NCBI GenBank assembly: GCA_964488555.1
Contig: CAZAUF010000007.1
Location: 1 to 64,000 of the forward strand
Source of the DNA: UBA2112 sp964488555
Lineage (GTDB): Bacteria; Patescibacteriota; Saccharimonadia; Saccharimonadales; Saccharimonadaceae
DNA: 64,000 nt
Direction: 5' to 3'
Of this stretch, positions 42,663 through 50,936 are shown piece after piece. Both the position numbers and the translations under genes were made by a program. Numbering within the stretch: the first letter of the stretch is position 1; each line of letters opens with the position of its first letter. Below the pieces are notes generated by a model that worked only from the letters and a program-made list of their open reading frames with translations, did not search any database and had not been told where the DNA came from.

Positions 42663-43616
42663 TTATTTGTAATATGCTTTGCCCGAAACTCGTATATCCA
42701 CGTACTTAGGTTTTCGTGGCTGCTTATCAAAATAGCGAAGAGCATTTCTCATATCTTCTACCTGCTCCCCTACTGGTCGGTCTAGTGACATCTTGATAGG
42801 ATAGTTGCGTTTCGCCACCATAACCTGTACCTGATGCGTCGTATTGGCAGGTATAATCGCTTGACTAATCGTCAAACCGTAAGCTTTCGCGACGGTAACC
42901 GTGCGCCCTACAAACCGCAGGAAACGACCACTGGCGACAGTGGTTCCCGTCGTCTGGGGAACCCCGCTTTTGTCGATGATTTTTACTTGTGGCTGCTCAA
43001 AGTGGTTCACAATAAATGGCAAACCGTTTTCATCAACATAATATTGCTGCGAGCCTATTAGCCAGCCTGCGACAGGTTTACGAAGCGTTAAATCAAACTG
43101 ACTCGTTGCAAAACCAGTCGTTCCGCCCGTCCTCACATTGGCAACTTCTGGAACCACGCCAACTACATACTTTGTCAGTTCGTCTTCGTTGAGCATAAAC
43201 CGTAGACGCTCCAAAGGATGGCTGGCCAGATAATCACCGATGGCTTTTTGATAGCGTGTTTCGTCTATAACAATATTGCTGCCATGAACAGTCGAGACAT
43301 GTATCGTCGCGGTAAATTCATACAGTAACCACGTCAAAAAGCACGACGCCGCTACAACTGCCACGAATACTGTTGTCAGCTTGCGACGATGTGCCGTCAA
43401 GTGATGGACATGTGTCCTAGGTGAACGCAAATCGCCGGTCAATTCACTAGCACTGCTCACTCGAGATGACAAACTTCCCACTAGTGTTCTGTTGCGTCGA
43501 AACAGCTGCTGTTCGCGGTGCTCACCCTGCTGTGATCTCGAAGAGGTATGCTCGAGCCTGTTAGCGCGACGGCGTTGCGGTTGTTCGTTGTTTTTCTTTG
43601 CCCACGGAAGCTTCAT
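42663..43616 (-). CDS. ftsQ: Cell-division protein FtsQ/DivIB-like
   Basis: This 317-residue protein has a long basic cytoplasmic N-terminus (1-77), one membrane helix (about 79-100, KLTTVFVAVVAASCFLTWLLYEF) and an extracytoplasmic part. The early segment (VSTVHGSNIVIDETRYQKAIGDYL) fits the POTRA-like fold of FtsQ, and ENGLPF and VDIRVSGKAYYK fit its beta domain. It follows murG with overlapping stop and start, the standard place for ftsQ. It bridges FtsL/FtsB-type proteins in the divisome. Confidence 0.8.
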   Translation of the reverse strand: MKLPWAKKNNEQPQRRRANRLEHTSSRSQQGEHREQQLFRRNRTLVGSLSSRVSSASELTGDLRSPRTHVHHLTAHRRKLTTVFVAVVAASCFLTWLLYEFTATIHVSTVHGSNIVIDETRYQKAIGDYLASHPLERLRFMLNEDELTKYVVGVVPEVANVRTGGTTGFATSQFDLTLRKPVAGWLIGSQQYYVDENGLPFIVNHFEQPQVKIIDKSGVPQTTGTTVASGRFLRFVGRTVTVAKAYGLTISQAIIPANTTHQVQVMVAKRNYPIKMSLDRPVGEQVEDMRNALRYFDKQPRKPKYVDIRVSGKAYYK

Positions 43617-43617
43617 C

Positions 43618-44775
43618 TTATCGTCGCTTTCGCGTGACGCTCATTATCATTGCCGCTAAATCACGTGTGGCATTTGGCTTAGCAAGTTTGTGGAGGTTTT
43701 TACCGAGTCTTTCACGCAGTATATCATCTTCAAGCAGTTTTTTGACTGCCGCAACAAGTGACATGTCTTCGGGTTCTTTGAACAAATCTTCATCGAGAAG
43801 ATACACAGCTTGCATATCGTCATAGAGCTTCGCGTGTTTCACCTGCCACACTAATCGTTTACTCGGTATGACTATCGTGGGTCGTCCAAGCGCAGCAAGC
43901 TCCAGTAGTGCCGTGGCACCTGCGCGTGACACCACGATGTCGGCGGCTCCTAGCAATTCTGGCAAACCACTCGACAAGAATGCTTCCAAGCGAAATCGCG
44001 GATCATCAACCGGCGTGAGGCTGCGCATCTCGTCATACTGAGCTGTACCCGATATCAAAACGACATTTGTCATTTTGAGCAGTTCCTTTAGATGAAGTGC
44101 CACATTCTCGTTTATCGGCTTTGACCCCAACCCACCCCCTACGAACACCGTCAGCGGACGTTTCGCGTCAAACCCAAGTGCGGCCTTTACCTCTTGACGG
44201 CGTTTCAATGGAAGAGGTTTGTACTGACTGCTGATAGGTATACCGACATATGCCGACTTATTGGCTGGATAATTGTAGTGTTCAAGCGACACGCCTGTAG
44301 CAATCCGCTTCGCGAGTGGTGCTAGTAATTGATTCGTCAGCCCTGGATGCGCATCGCTGTCATGAATGACAATCGGAATGCGCAGTAGCCACGCGGCGTA
44401 ACCAACCGGCAGACACACATAGCCGCCTTTTAAAAACACGACATTAGGACGCCAGACAAACAGTCGTATCAAGCTCTGCCCTACCCCCAGTAGCACGAAG
44501 AAAAGGTCGCGTATATTCGGAAATACCACGCTTGGAGTCATCAAATGTTGCAACTTGGTGAGATGATGATATCGGCGAAATTTACCAGCCCAGATAGTTT
44601 GGACAGGAAGCGATGGATCGTACTCTGCCATAATACGACGAGCTTCTGGAGCAAAACGCCTGTCACACCAAAAGCGGACAGCAATTTGTGGGTGTTGGTC
44701 ACGGAGTTCACGCAGAACCGCGACGACCGGCGTGACGTGTCCGCCCGAGCCCCCGCCGACGCTGAGAATCTTCAT
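43618..44775 (-). CDS. murG: UDP-GlcNAc transferase MurG (lipid II synthesis)
   Basis: The start at 44775 is chosen because AAAGGAG lies 7 bases upstream, against one base for the ATG at 44781. The 385-residue GT-B enzyme begins ILSVGGGSGGHVTPVVAVLREL, the MurG diphosphate-binding loop. It also has HDSDAHPGLTNQLLAPLAKRIA and SRAGATALLELAALGRPTIVIPSK in the donor-binding domain. It adds GlcNAc to lipid I on the inner membrane face. It overlaps the ftsW 3' end by about 68 bases. Confidence 0.95.
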   Translation of the reverse strand: MKILSVGGGSGGHVTPVVAVLRELRDQHPQIAVRFWCDRRFAPEARRIMAEYDPSLPVQTIWAGKFRRYHHLTKLQHLMTPSVVFPNIRDLFFVLLGVGQSLIRLFVWRPNVVFLKGGYVCLPVGYAAWLLRIPIVIHDSDAHPGLTNQLLAPLAKRIATGVSLEHYNYPANKSAYVGIPISSQYKPLPLKRRQEVKAALGFDAKRPLTVFVGGGLGSKPINENVALHLKELLKMTNVVLISGTAQYDEMRSLTPVDDPRFRLEAFLSSGLPELLGAADIVVSRAGATALLELAALGRPTIVIPSKRLVWQVKHAKLYDDMQAVYLLDEDLFKEPEDMSLVAAVKKLLEDDILRERLGKNLHKLAKPNATRDLAAMIMSVTRKRR

Positions 44776-45997
44776 AGTCATTCTCCTTTAGTTTACTACC
44801 AAAAGCGGTATAACGCGACAACTGGTATGCAAGTCCCAGTGCTGCCGCCACAAATACCATACTCGTACCACCAAAGCTTAACAGTGGCAGCGTGATACCA
44901 GTCAGCGGGAATATGCCAATCATAGCTCCGACGTTGAGCAGTACATGCGCTCCGAGCCATCCGAACACACCGGCGACCAGTATACGTTGTCTTGGATCTG
45001 TCAGATGATCAGATATCTTAAGTAACCGTAGTAAGAGTGCTGTGAATAAGGCCAATATAGCAACTAGTCCGACAAAACCGAACGTTTCACCCATGATCGC
45101 AAACACGGAATCGTTGATAGCTTCCGGCAAGTAGCCGGTTGCTTCCACGCTATTGCCTATGCCCACACCCATCAATCCGCCACTACCTATCGCTATCTTG
45201 GCATGAGATATATGGTATGCACCCGCATCATCCACAGTACCGCTGTCACCCGAGAAAAACGTCATGACACGATCGACGCGATGTGGTGCTATGATGATGA
45301 AAATAACACCGATGACTGTCATGATCACCAACAAAAGTGCACCTATGCGTATATTTAATCCAGCGATCATCAGCATGCTCGCAAGCATCGCCGCCAGCGT
45401 AATACCTGTACCCATATCCTTTTGGATACCCATGATGAAAAGAAGTGCCACACCGACCACCACAGCTAACGGCCACAGCGTGCGCGCGCTATCGTTGATC
45501 AATCCCTGTTGCGCCCGAGCACCCAAAAAGCCAGCGGCAAACAGTAGAATACCGAACTTCAAAAACTCTGCAGGTTGAAAACTACCGAGCGGACCGAGAT
45601 TAAACCAACGGCACGCACCCAAACTGCATTGAGCGATTGCTTCGACATGAAAAAGATCACCGAAAAACACCAGAAGTGCAGAAGCGATAAACCCCGCCAC
45701 CACCAACTTTCCCGCATGTTTGAGTAATACGCGGAATGGAAATGATGCCATAACGATAAAAGCAAAAAGTGCCAAGGCAAGGCTAGTTGTCTGTTTGACA
45801 AAGAAATACGTCGTTCCGTAGTAGTCAGTATTATACGCATTGTTCAAAACGTTGGCGCGTTGCGGGCCTATGGCATACATGATTATCAGACCCAAAAGCA
45901 TGAGGATGCCCATATAGAGAACTATCCGGTGATCCGGGTGGTGTCGACGAACTAACGTACTGTTAGCGACTCGCGAAGCCACGCGACGAGGACTCAT
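44708..45997 (-). CDS. ftsW: Septal peptidoglycan polymerase FtsW
   Basis: The start at 45997 is set by GAGAGGAGG five bases upstream; a 10-codon longer start is possible. The 429-residue SEDS protein has about ten helices. LGACRWFNLGPLGSFQPAEFLKFGILLF and ISHAKIAIGSGGLMGVGIGNSVEATGYLPEAINDSVFAIMGE are the SEDS signatures, and LPLLSFGGTSM lies near the end. It polymerises glycan strands at the septum with FtsI, encoded next to it. Confidence 0.94.
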   Translation of the reverse strand: MSPRRVASRVANSTLVRRHHPDHRIVLYMGILMLLGLIIMYAIGPQRANVLNNAYNTDYYGTTYFFVKQTTSLALALFAFIVMASFPFRVLLKHAGKLVVAGFIASALLVFFGDLFHVEAIAQCSLGACRWFNLGPLGSFQPAEFLKFGILLFAAGFLGARAQQGLINDSARTLWPLAVVVGVALLFIMGIQKDMGTGITLAAMLASMLMIAGLNIRIGALLLVIMTVIGVIFIIIAPHRVDRVMTFFSGDSGTVDDAGAYHISHAKIAIGSGGLMGVGIGNSVEATGYLPEAINDSVFAIMGETFGFVGLVAILALFTALLLRLLKISDHLTDPRQRILVAGVFGWLGAHVLLNVGAMIGIFPLTGITLPLLSFGGTSMVFVAAALGLAYQLSRYTAFGSKLKENDYEDSQRRRGLGRTRHAGRRGSA

Positions 45998-46066
45998 GAG
46001 ACCTCCTCTCTCACGAGAAGGCTCCATATATTCATGGTGGGCATGGCTGCATAGCTTGTCGTCATC

Positions 46067-47809
46067 TTAGCCTTTCGGTTGTAATTTTAGGTAATCGATC
46101 AACCAGTTAGATATATCGGTGAAAATCGGCATGGCTGCACGGGCTCCCGCGAGGTTCATATCTTTACCCGACACTTTCACCATTATGACATATCGCGGCT
46201 CCGTATCACCGCCGAATCCCAGATAGGTAGCAATGGTTTGATCATCGACATATTTTCCATTCACGATAGTTTGCGAAGTGCCTGTTTTACCACCAATCAT
46301 ATACCCTTTGCGATCATTCCCCGCATAAAACGCTTGACGCGCTTTAACTATCATCTTTCGTGCTTGGTTTGAAGTACTTGGTTTGATTACATGCTCATCG
46401 ATCGGCTTTGTCTCGACCGGTACAAACTCGTCGTCATCTCCGGACATAGATCCGGCAATGATAGATGGCGCGTAGTATCGACCTCCATTTATCATGGCAC
46501 TGAAACCAGAACATACCTGAATCATTGTGAGATTCATACCTTGTCCAAACGTCATGGTCGCATATTGAGCTTCTGCGCCTACAATTGTTGGTTTCGGGAC
46601 GATTCCCGCAACTTCATTCGTTAGTGGCACACCTGTCAGTTGACCGAGTCGGAACCTGTCATGCAGATAACTATACATTGTGTCACGCGCTTGTCGTGTA
46701 ATATGATCTCCGTCTCCGAGCCGTTTGGCGATCGTCACCATACCGGTATTTAGCGACCAGTTGAGTGCGTGCTGCATCGTAATTTCACCAGTCTGCCCCT
46801 TGGACTCATTCGTAACAGTAATACCGCCAGCATGTATCCTGTCAGTGTTGACATACGTTGAATTCGGCTTGATCGTTCCCGTGTCAATACCAGTTGCCAC
46901 CGTAAACGTTTTCATGACTGACCCGGGCTCATAGGGCGAACTAATCACGGCGTTATTAAATGCCGCCGGATCTTTTACTTGCGTAAAGTTTTCAGGATTG
47001 TAGGTTGGAATGTTTGCCATAGCCATAATTTTGCCTGATTGGGGATCCATAACCATAACGCTGCCATCCGTCGCACCCGACCGCTTCAAACCTTTCGCAA
47101 GAGCCTGCTCCGTATATGCCTGAACATTACGATCAATCGTCAGCACTACCGTCTCTCCGTCTTTGGCGGGTCTATGAATGTTTTTGTCACCGATAGTTAG
47201 TGGCACACCGCTGACATCTGTCACCGATTTCAACAAGCCATCACGCCCGGTGAGCTGCTCGTTGAGCGCTCCTTCGATGCCATACTGCCCCTTGCCCTCA
47301 GCATTCACAAAGCCAAGGGTTTGCGCCGCCAAGCCTCCCTCTGGATACACTCGCTGTGTCGTCTCTTGGAGTCCAATACCTGTCAGTTTTTCATTTTTAA
47401 TTAGCTCTGCCTGCCGACGTGTCAGTTTCGTTCCGAGAATTTGATACCGTGTATCTTTCATGGCTATAAGTTTCTCAAGGTTTGGACGTAGGTTGCCGCC
47501 CGCCACCTGGCGCACTACATCCAACACTTTGTCTGGATCGGTCACCGTGGTCGGGTCTACAAACAACGTATACACCGTCTGATTGATGACGAGTGGAACC
47601 GGTGTATTGCCATCAAGTGCATAAATAAGCCCCCTCTTCGCTGGGATAGTCAACGGTTTGATTTGCTCTGCCGCTGCCATAGCGACATAATCATCGTGTT
47701 TGATAATCTGCAAATAGAACAATCGTGCTACGAAAATAGCCATCATGCCAAGCAAGATGACACACAGCACGATTGATCGGCTACCTTTTTGGAACGAGAG
47801 CAGTCGCAC
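46067..47809 (-). CDS. ftsI: Septal transpeptidase FtsI (class B penicillin-binding protein)
   Basis: The 580-residue class B PBP has an N-terminal helix (about 13-35), a dimerisation domain (about 45-220) and a transpeptidase domain. The active-site serine is in PGSVMK (SxxK), followed by SLN in NWSLNTG and the KTGT triad in GGKTGTSQT. It starts with GTG; reverse-strand TATAAT (complement of 47817-47822) ends seven bases before it, so ftsI has its own leaderless promoter inside the cluster. Confidence 0.94.
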   Translation of the reverse strand: MRLLSFQKGSRSIVLCVILLGMMAIFVARLFYLQIIKHDDYVAMAAAEQIKPLTIPAKRGLIYALDGNTPVPLVINQTVYTLFVDPTTVTDPDKVLDVVRQVAGGNLRPNLEKLIAMKDTRYQILGTKLTRRQAELIKNEKLTGIGLQETTQRVYPEGGLAAQTLGFVNAEGKGQYGIEGALNEQLTGRDGLLKSVTDVSGVPLTIGDKNIHRPAKDGETVVLTIDRNVQAYTEQALAKGLKRSGATDGSVMVMDPQSGKIMAMANIPTYNPENFTQVKDPAAFNNAVISSPYEPGSVMKTFTVATGIDTGTIKPNSTYVNTDRIHAGGITVTNESKGQTGEITMQHALNWSLNTGMVTIAKRLGDGDHITRQARDTMYSYLHDRFRLGQLTGVPLTNEVAGIVPKPTIVGAEAQYATMTFGQGMNLTMIQVCSGFSAMINGGRYYAPSIIAGSMSGDDDEFVPVETKPIDEHVIKPSTSNQARKMIVKARQAFYAGNDRKGYMIGGKTGTSQTIVNGKYVDDQTIATYLGFGGDTEPRYVIMVKVSGKDMNLAGARAAMPIFTDISNWLIDYLKLQPKG

Positions 47810-47827
47810 GGTATCTATTATACCTGT

Positions 47828-48187
47828 TTATCGAGCATAGTCGGTGTCTGCGGGTGCGGACATGGCCTTTGCCACATTAGAATTCTGCACTGTTTCAAGT
47901 GCGGTTAAGCGGGCATTTTCGACCTCCAGATCGCTCTTTTTGGTCATCAGCTCTGCTATCTGACTGTCTATTTTCTGCGCCTCATAGTCATAGCTAGTCG
48001 CACGGGTCGCCTGGGTAAGATAAACCAACCCAAGAACAGTAATCATCAGCGCAACAAGCACCGTATGCGCAACAGGACCTAGTTTGACGCTAGACACGAA
48101 CGCAACGGTATTTTGATTACGCTTCCAACCGCTACTTCTCGGACGTCTGCGGCTTGAGTAGAATTGTGATGTTGTTTGGTATGACAT
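47828..48187 (-). CDS. ftsL: FtsL/DivIC-like septum protein
   Basis: This 119-residue bitopic protein has a basic N-terminus, one membrane helix (about 37-58, VALMITVLGLVYLTQATRAT) and a coiled coil (about 62-103, KIDSQIAELMTKKSDLEVENARLTALE). Position between rsmH and ftsI and the topology identify it as FtsL. No strong ribosome site precedes it. Confidence 0.82.
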   Translation of the reverse strand: MSYQTTSQFYSSRRRPRSSGWKRNQNTVAFVSSVKLGPVAHTVLVALMITVLGLVYLTQATRATSYDYEAQKIDSQIAELMTKKSDLEVENARLTALETVQNSNVAKAMSAPADTDYAR

Positions 48188-48259
48188 GTGGTGGTTCTCT
48201 GTTTATGTTTATTTCTGCGAGCTTGCGTGGCAGATTCTGCTTATATTTGAGCATCGGCC

Positions 48260-48294
48260 GCGCAAGCCGGCGAGCTCTGCACTCGCCTACTTGC
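48260..48294 (-). other. Hairpin between rsmH and ftsL
   Basis: On the reverse strand CGCAAG-ta-GGCGAG pairs with CTCGCC-gg-CTTGCG around a six-base loop. With no T-run it is not a terminator. It may be a processing or stability element that separates rsmH from ftsL message. Confidence 0.6.
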
Positions 48295-48303
48295 GTCAGC
48301 TTT

Positions 48304-48369
48304 CTATTTGAAGCGAACCGTGACTTTGGTGTCTACCGACTCGTTCCTGACTGGTATATGGATTGGCAT
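48304..48369 (-). CDS. Possible 21-residue small protein between rsmH and ftsL
   Basis: A perfect AAAGGAGG (complement of 48379-48386) lies nine bases before an ATG that opens a 21-codon frame (MPIHIPVRNESVDTKVTVRF and Lys). The ribosome site is among the strongest in the window, and ftsL itself lacks one. It could be a real small protein or a translated leader keeping ribosomes moving toward ftsL. No homology can be judged at this length. Confidence 0.4.
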   Translation of the reverse strand: MPIHIPVRNESVDTKVTVRFK

Positions 48370-48396
48370 GTGGTGCTGCCTCCTTTTGTGTTTGTT

Positions 48397-49305
48397 TTAA
48401 ATTTTCACTGCGGCTCGTAGTTTAGCACTACGGGCACGCGGATTGTGAACATCATGCGTTGCGCCGTCTATCGGCTTTTTCGTCAGCATGCGAAGCTCAG
48501 CTTCATAGCCAGCTTCGCGCTGCTCGGCGAAATAATGCTTCACTAAGCGGTCTTCCAAACTATGAAAGCTGATTATCCCTACCCTACCGCCCCTTGTGAG
48601 GAGGAGAGGGAGCAGCGGGAGGATAGATTCAACCTGGTCTAGTTCTCGGTTGACCGCTATGCGGAGCGCTTGAAAGGTGCGCGTGGCCGGGTGAATTTTT
48701 CCCCGTTTACCACGAGTCCGCTGTTTGGCGGAATGCGCGATCAAATCTGCGAGTTCTCCTGTTTCATTCAATGGTCGAGCTTTGACAATCGCTTCTGCGA
48801 TACGCTTGGCGACAGACGGTGATTCCTCACCGTATTCGCGTATGATTCGGACTAGTTCACTGCTGGATACAGTGTTGACTAGTCGTTTCGCCGTCATTTC
48901 CTGACGCCGATCCATACGCATGTCCAAAGGACCACTGTTTGTAAAAGAAAACCCTCGTTCGCTCTGATCGAGCTGTGGTGACGACACCCCCAGATCGATT
49001 AATACGATATTGAACTGCTTCCCTTCATTTATCAACTGCTTCGCGGCACTGACAAAATCGGTATGCAGGAGTCGAGCGCCCTTCTTCTCGAATTCCGCAA
49101 GGTGCGAAATCGCGAAGTCGTCACGATCGACTAACGTAGTACCTGCCGCGTTGTCCGTCCTGTTCATGAATGCTTGCGCATGTCCGCCATAACCTGCAGT
49201 CAGATCGAGATAGCTCTCGCCTTTCTGTGGATTTAGCAGCTCTAGCGTCGCATCCAGTAGAACCGGAAGGTGCAACTCAGCATGTGGTGGGTGTACTATA
49301 CTCAT
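48397..49305 (-). CDS. rsmH: 16S rRNA m4C1402 methyltransferase RsmH (MraW)
   Basis: The 302-residue enzyme has the SAM-binding motif YLDLTAGYGGHAQAFM near residue 32, DLGVSSPQLDQSERGFSF, GPLDMRMD and the C-terminal SFHSLEDRLVKHYF, all family hallmarks. It methylates C1402 of 16S rRNA. Reverse-strand TGCTATAGT ends seven bases before the ATG, with AAGGGGG in between, so it may be both leaderless and able to use a ribosome site. Confidence 0.95.
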   Translation of the reverse strand: MSIVHPPHAELHLPVLLDATLELLNPQKGESYLDLTAGYGGHAQAFMNRTDNAAGTTLVDRDDFAISHLAEFEKKGARLLHTDFVSAAKQLINEGKQFNIVLIDLGVSSPQLDQSERGFSFTNSGPLDMRMDRRQEMTAKRLVNTVSSSELVRIIREYGEESPSVAKRIAEAIVKARPLNETGELADLIAHSAKQRTRGKRGKIHPATRTFQALRIAVNRELDQVESILPLLPLLLTRGGRVGIISFHSLEDRLVKHYFAEQREAGYEAELRMLTKKPIDGATHDVHNPRARSAKLRAAVKI

Positions 49306-49623
49306 CCCCCTTACTATAGCAAAGGAGACCCAAAAGCTTGCGCCTTTGGATTCGAGATCACCTAACTGATAACAGTGCTGTTTGTTTTTTAGGTGTGTTT
49401 GTTTTTGTATAAGTTGCGATGGCAGTGCGTTACTGAGTAATGCATAGCTGTCATCGTTGAGAGACTTATGTGTTGTGAGGTGGAGTTTTTTTGGGAGGTG
49501 TGTTTTGAGGAAGGTGCGTCGGGTCTTTTTTCACTAGATGTGGTTCCCGTATTTTTCCACGCACTGCTACCAGATAGTTGATCTCGAGAGTTTGAATTGT
49601 CAAAGAACAAACAGCGTACCAAT
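49306..49623 (-). other. Long spacer between mraZ and rsmH
   Basis: This 318-base gap within the division cluster has no gene. On the reverse strand it is A/C-rich and largely unstructured. It contains TGTTCTTTGACAATTC (complement of about 49595-49610), which resembles a boxA antitermination site, and near its end a small CCAAAGGC-gcaa-GCTTTTGG hairpin. The rsmH -10 lies at the far end. Confidence 0.45.
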
Positions 49624-49995
49624 CTAATCCGGTGTATCTGGAGCCATAACCCGCCAGTAACTACCGGCGCGAACGGCGACCAAATCCCGTTTGATTCCAG
49701 CATAATCTAGCAGATGTTGCTCGATTGTAACCCTACCCTGCTTGACATCAAGCGAAGCACTGGTTTTTCCACGCCGGAACCTGACATTAACGTCAGCAAT
49801 CCGTTCGTCGAGTATACTGCCTTTTAGCTCCGGCTCTACTTCGTTGTCCCACGTGGATTGCGGGTACATATGAAGATAAGAGCCGAACCCGCGAGTCAAT
49901 ACGACGCCAGATGCAAACTCATCACGTAACTCGACAGGCATAGTCAGACGACGTTTGTCATCGAGCTTCCGTTCAAAGTAATCTGTGCTGGACAC
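49624..49995 (-). CDS. mraZ: Division-cluster transcription factor MraZ
   Basis: The 123-residue protein carries two AbrB-like repeats of the MraZ type (DYFERKLDDKRRLTMPVELRDEFASGVVLTRG and a second after residue 60). It starts with GTG preceded by AAGGGG. MraZ binds TGGG repeats in its own leader to control the division cluster, and such repeats are present at 50075-50101. Confidence 0.92.
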   Translation of the reverse strand: MSSTDYFERKLDDKRRLTMPVELRDEFASGVVLTRGFGSYLHMYPQSTWDNEVEPELKGSILDERIADVNVRFRRGKTSASLDVKQGRVTIEQHLLDYAGIKRDLVAVRAGSYWRVMAPDTPD

Positions 49996-50074
49996 CTTAT
50001 TTCCCCTTCGGGTGGACTTGATTGATTTTTTAAATGTGGCTTTTTGTTTTTTGTTCCACTGGTTTCATGATACT

Positions 50075-50101
50075 ACCCACTCCTACCCACTTCAACCCCC
50101 A
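50075..50101 (-). promoter_or_regulatory. mraZ: MraZ-box-like TGGG repeats
   Basis: On the reverse strand TGGGG, TGGGT and TGGGT follow each other, the last two exactly 10 bp apart and the first 12 bp before them. MraZ operators are TGGGN repeats 10 bp apart. They lie downstream of the predicted start (about 50114) and upstream of the mraZ start codon. Confidence 0.7.
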
Positions 50102-50117
50102 TTTTTGATTTTTCTTA

Positions 50118-50153
50118 CGAAATATAGCATTTTATCCACAAAACTGTGGAAAA
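50118..50153 (-). promoter_or_regulatory. mraZ: Extended -10 of mraZ with back-to-back DnaA-box-like sites
   Basis: TGCTATATT (complement of 50121-50129) is an extended -10. Directly upstream lie the perfect DnaA box TTATCCACA (50132-50140) and, after 4 bases, the inverted TGTGGAAAA (50145-50153). A protein bound there would cover the -35 region. Confidence 0.55.
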
Positions 50154-50211
50154 CTTTCAAAATGCCTATATATATGGAGTGCCTGTGCCTAGACGTACAC
50201 AAACAAAAACA

Positions 50212-50232
50212 TAAAAAGCGTCATCACGACGC
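50212..50232 (-). terminator. Terminator of the yvcK-HAD unit
   Basis: On the reverse strand GCGTC-gtgat-GACGC is followed by TTTTTATG. It lies 20 bases after the HAD gene stop. Confidence 0.75.
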
Positions 50233-50252
50233 CTTGAAATGGTAAAAGTCCC

Positions 50253-50936
50253 CTACCGTAGTGCTTCGATAACGCCATACAAATCGGTATGGCGCGACAC
50301 GTTTGCCGGTACCGTACCTTGCTGTGACGGAAGTTCGCGTGACGGATCAAGTACCCAATAGCCACGTGAAGGCATCCCGGGAAATTCCGCGAAGCTGACT
50401 GCCTTGTCGTCTATCAGGACGACCGACTCCGCTATGTAATGACCTAGGTCATCGGGCACGTGGAACAAACCATCCTCTTGCTGCCAGCTACTTATCAACC
50501 TGCCTTTTTCTTTTTGCTCCATAATGATTCGACGAATGTGATTGAACCCTGCTGCGGATAGCTTCAATTTCTGCCAAAGCGGATTGCCGTATGTCAAAAT
50601 ACCATAGCGTTTGTCACTTTGAGTCAGCCACTCCAGAAGTTCAGACGCACCAGGAAGCAAGTAGTTGAGCGAGTGCGACTCATGAATGTATCGCTTTTCC
50701 AGTTCCGACCACTTTTCGCTTTCGTTCGATTCAGCAAGGTGATCTCGCACATAGCTAGCGGTATCAAATGAGTCACCGCGTGCTTTGACATCTTCATATG
50801 CCTTGTTTATTTGTTCACTCGAAATGCTGATATAGTCCTCTGCTATCTCGATGAACACTTCAAGCAGCTTGTCAGAATCGACAAGTGTGCGGTCAAAGTC
50901 TACGATATAAAATTCATCAATTCTGGTTTCTAGCAT
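50253..50936 (-). CDS. HAD-superfamily hydrolase
   Basis: The start at 50936 gives 227 residues. HAD motif I is FYIVDFDRTLVDSD, motif II is in RYGILTYGN and motif IV SVVLIDDKAVSF. A helical cap lies at about 25-95. The start lies inside the last codons of yvcK, so translation is coupled. Substrate unknown. Confidence 0.85.
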   Translation of the reverse strand: MLETRIDEFYIVDFDRTLVDSDKLLEVFIEIAEDYISISSEQINKAYEDVKARGDSFDTASYVRDHLAESNESEKWSELEKRYIHESHSLNYLLPGASELLEWLTQSDKRYGILTYGNPLWQKLKLSAAGFNHIRRIIMEQKEKGRLISSWQQEDGLFHVPDDLGHYIAESVVLIDDKAVSFAEFPGMPSRGYWVLDPSRELPSQQGTVPANVSRHTDLYGVIEALR

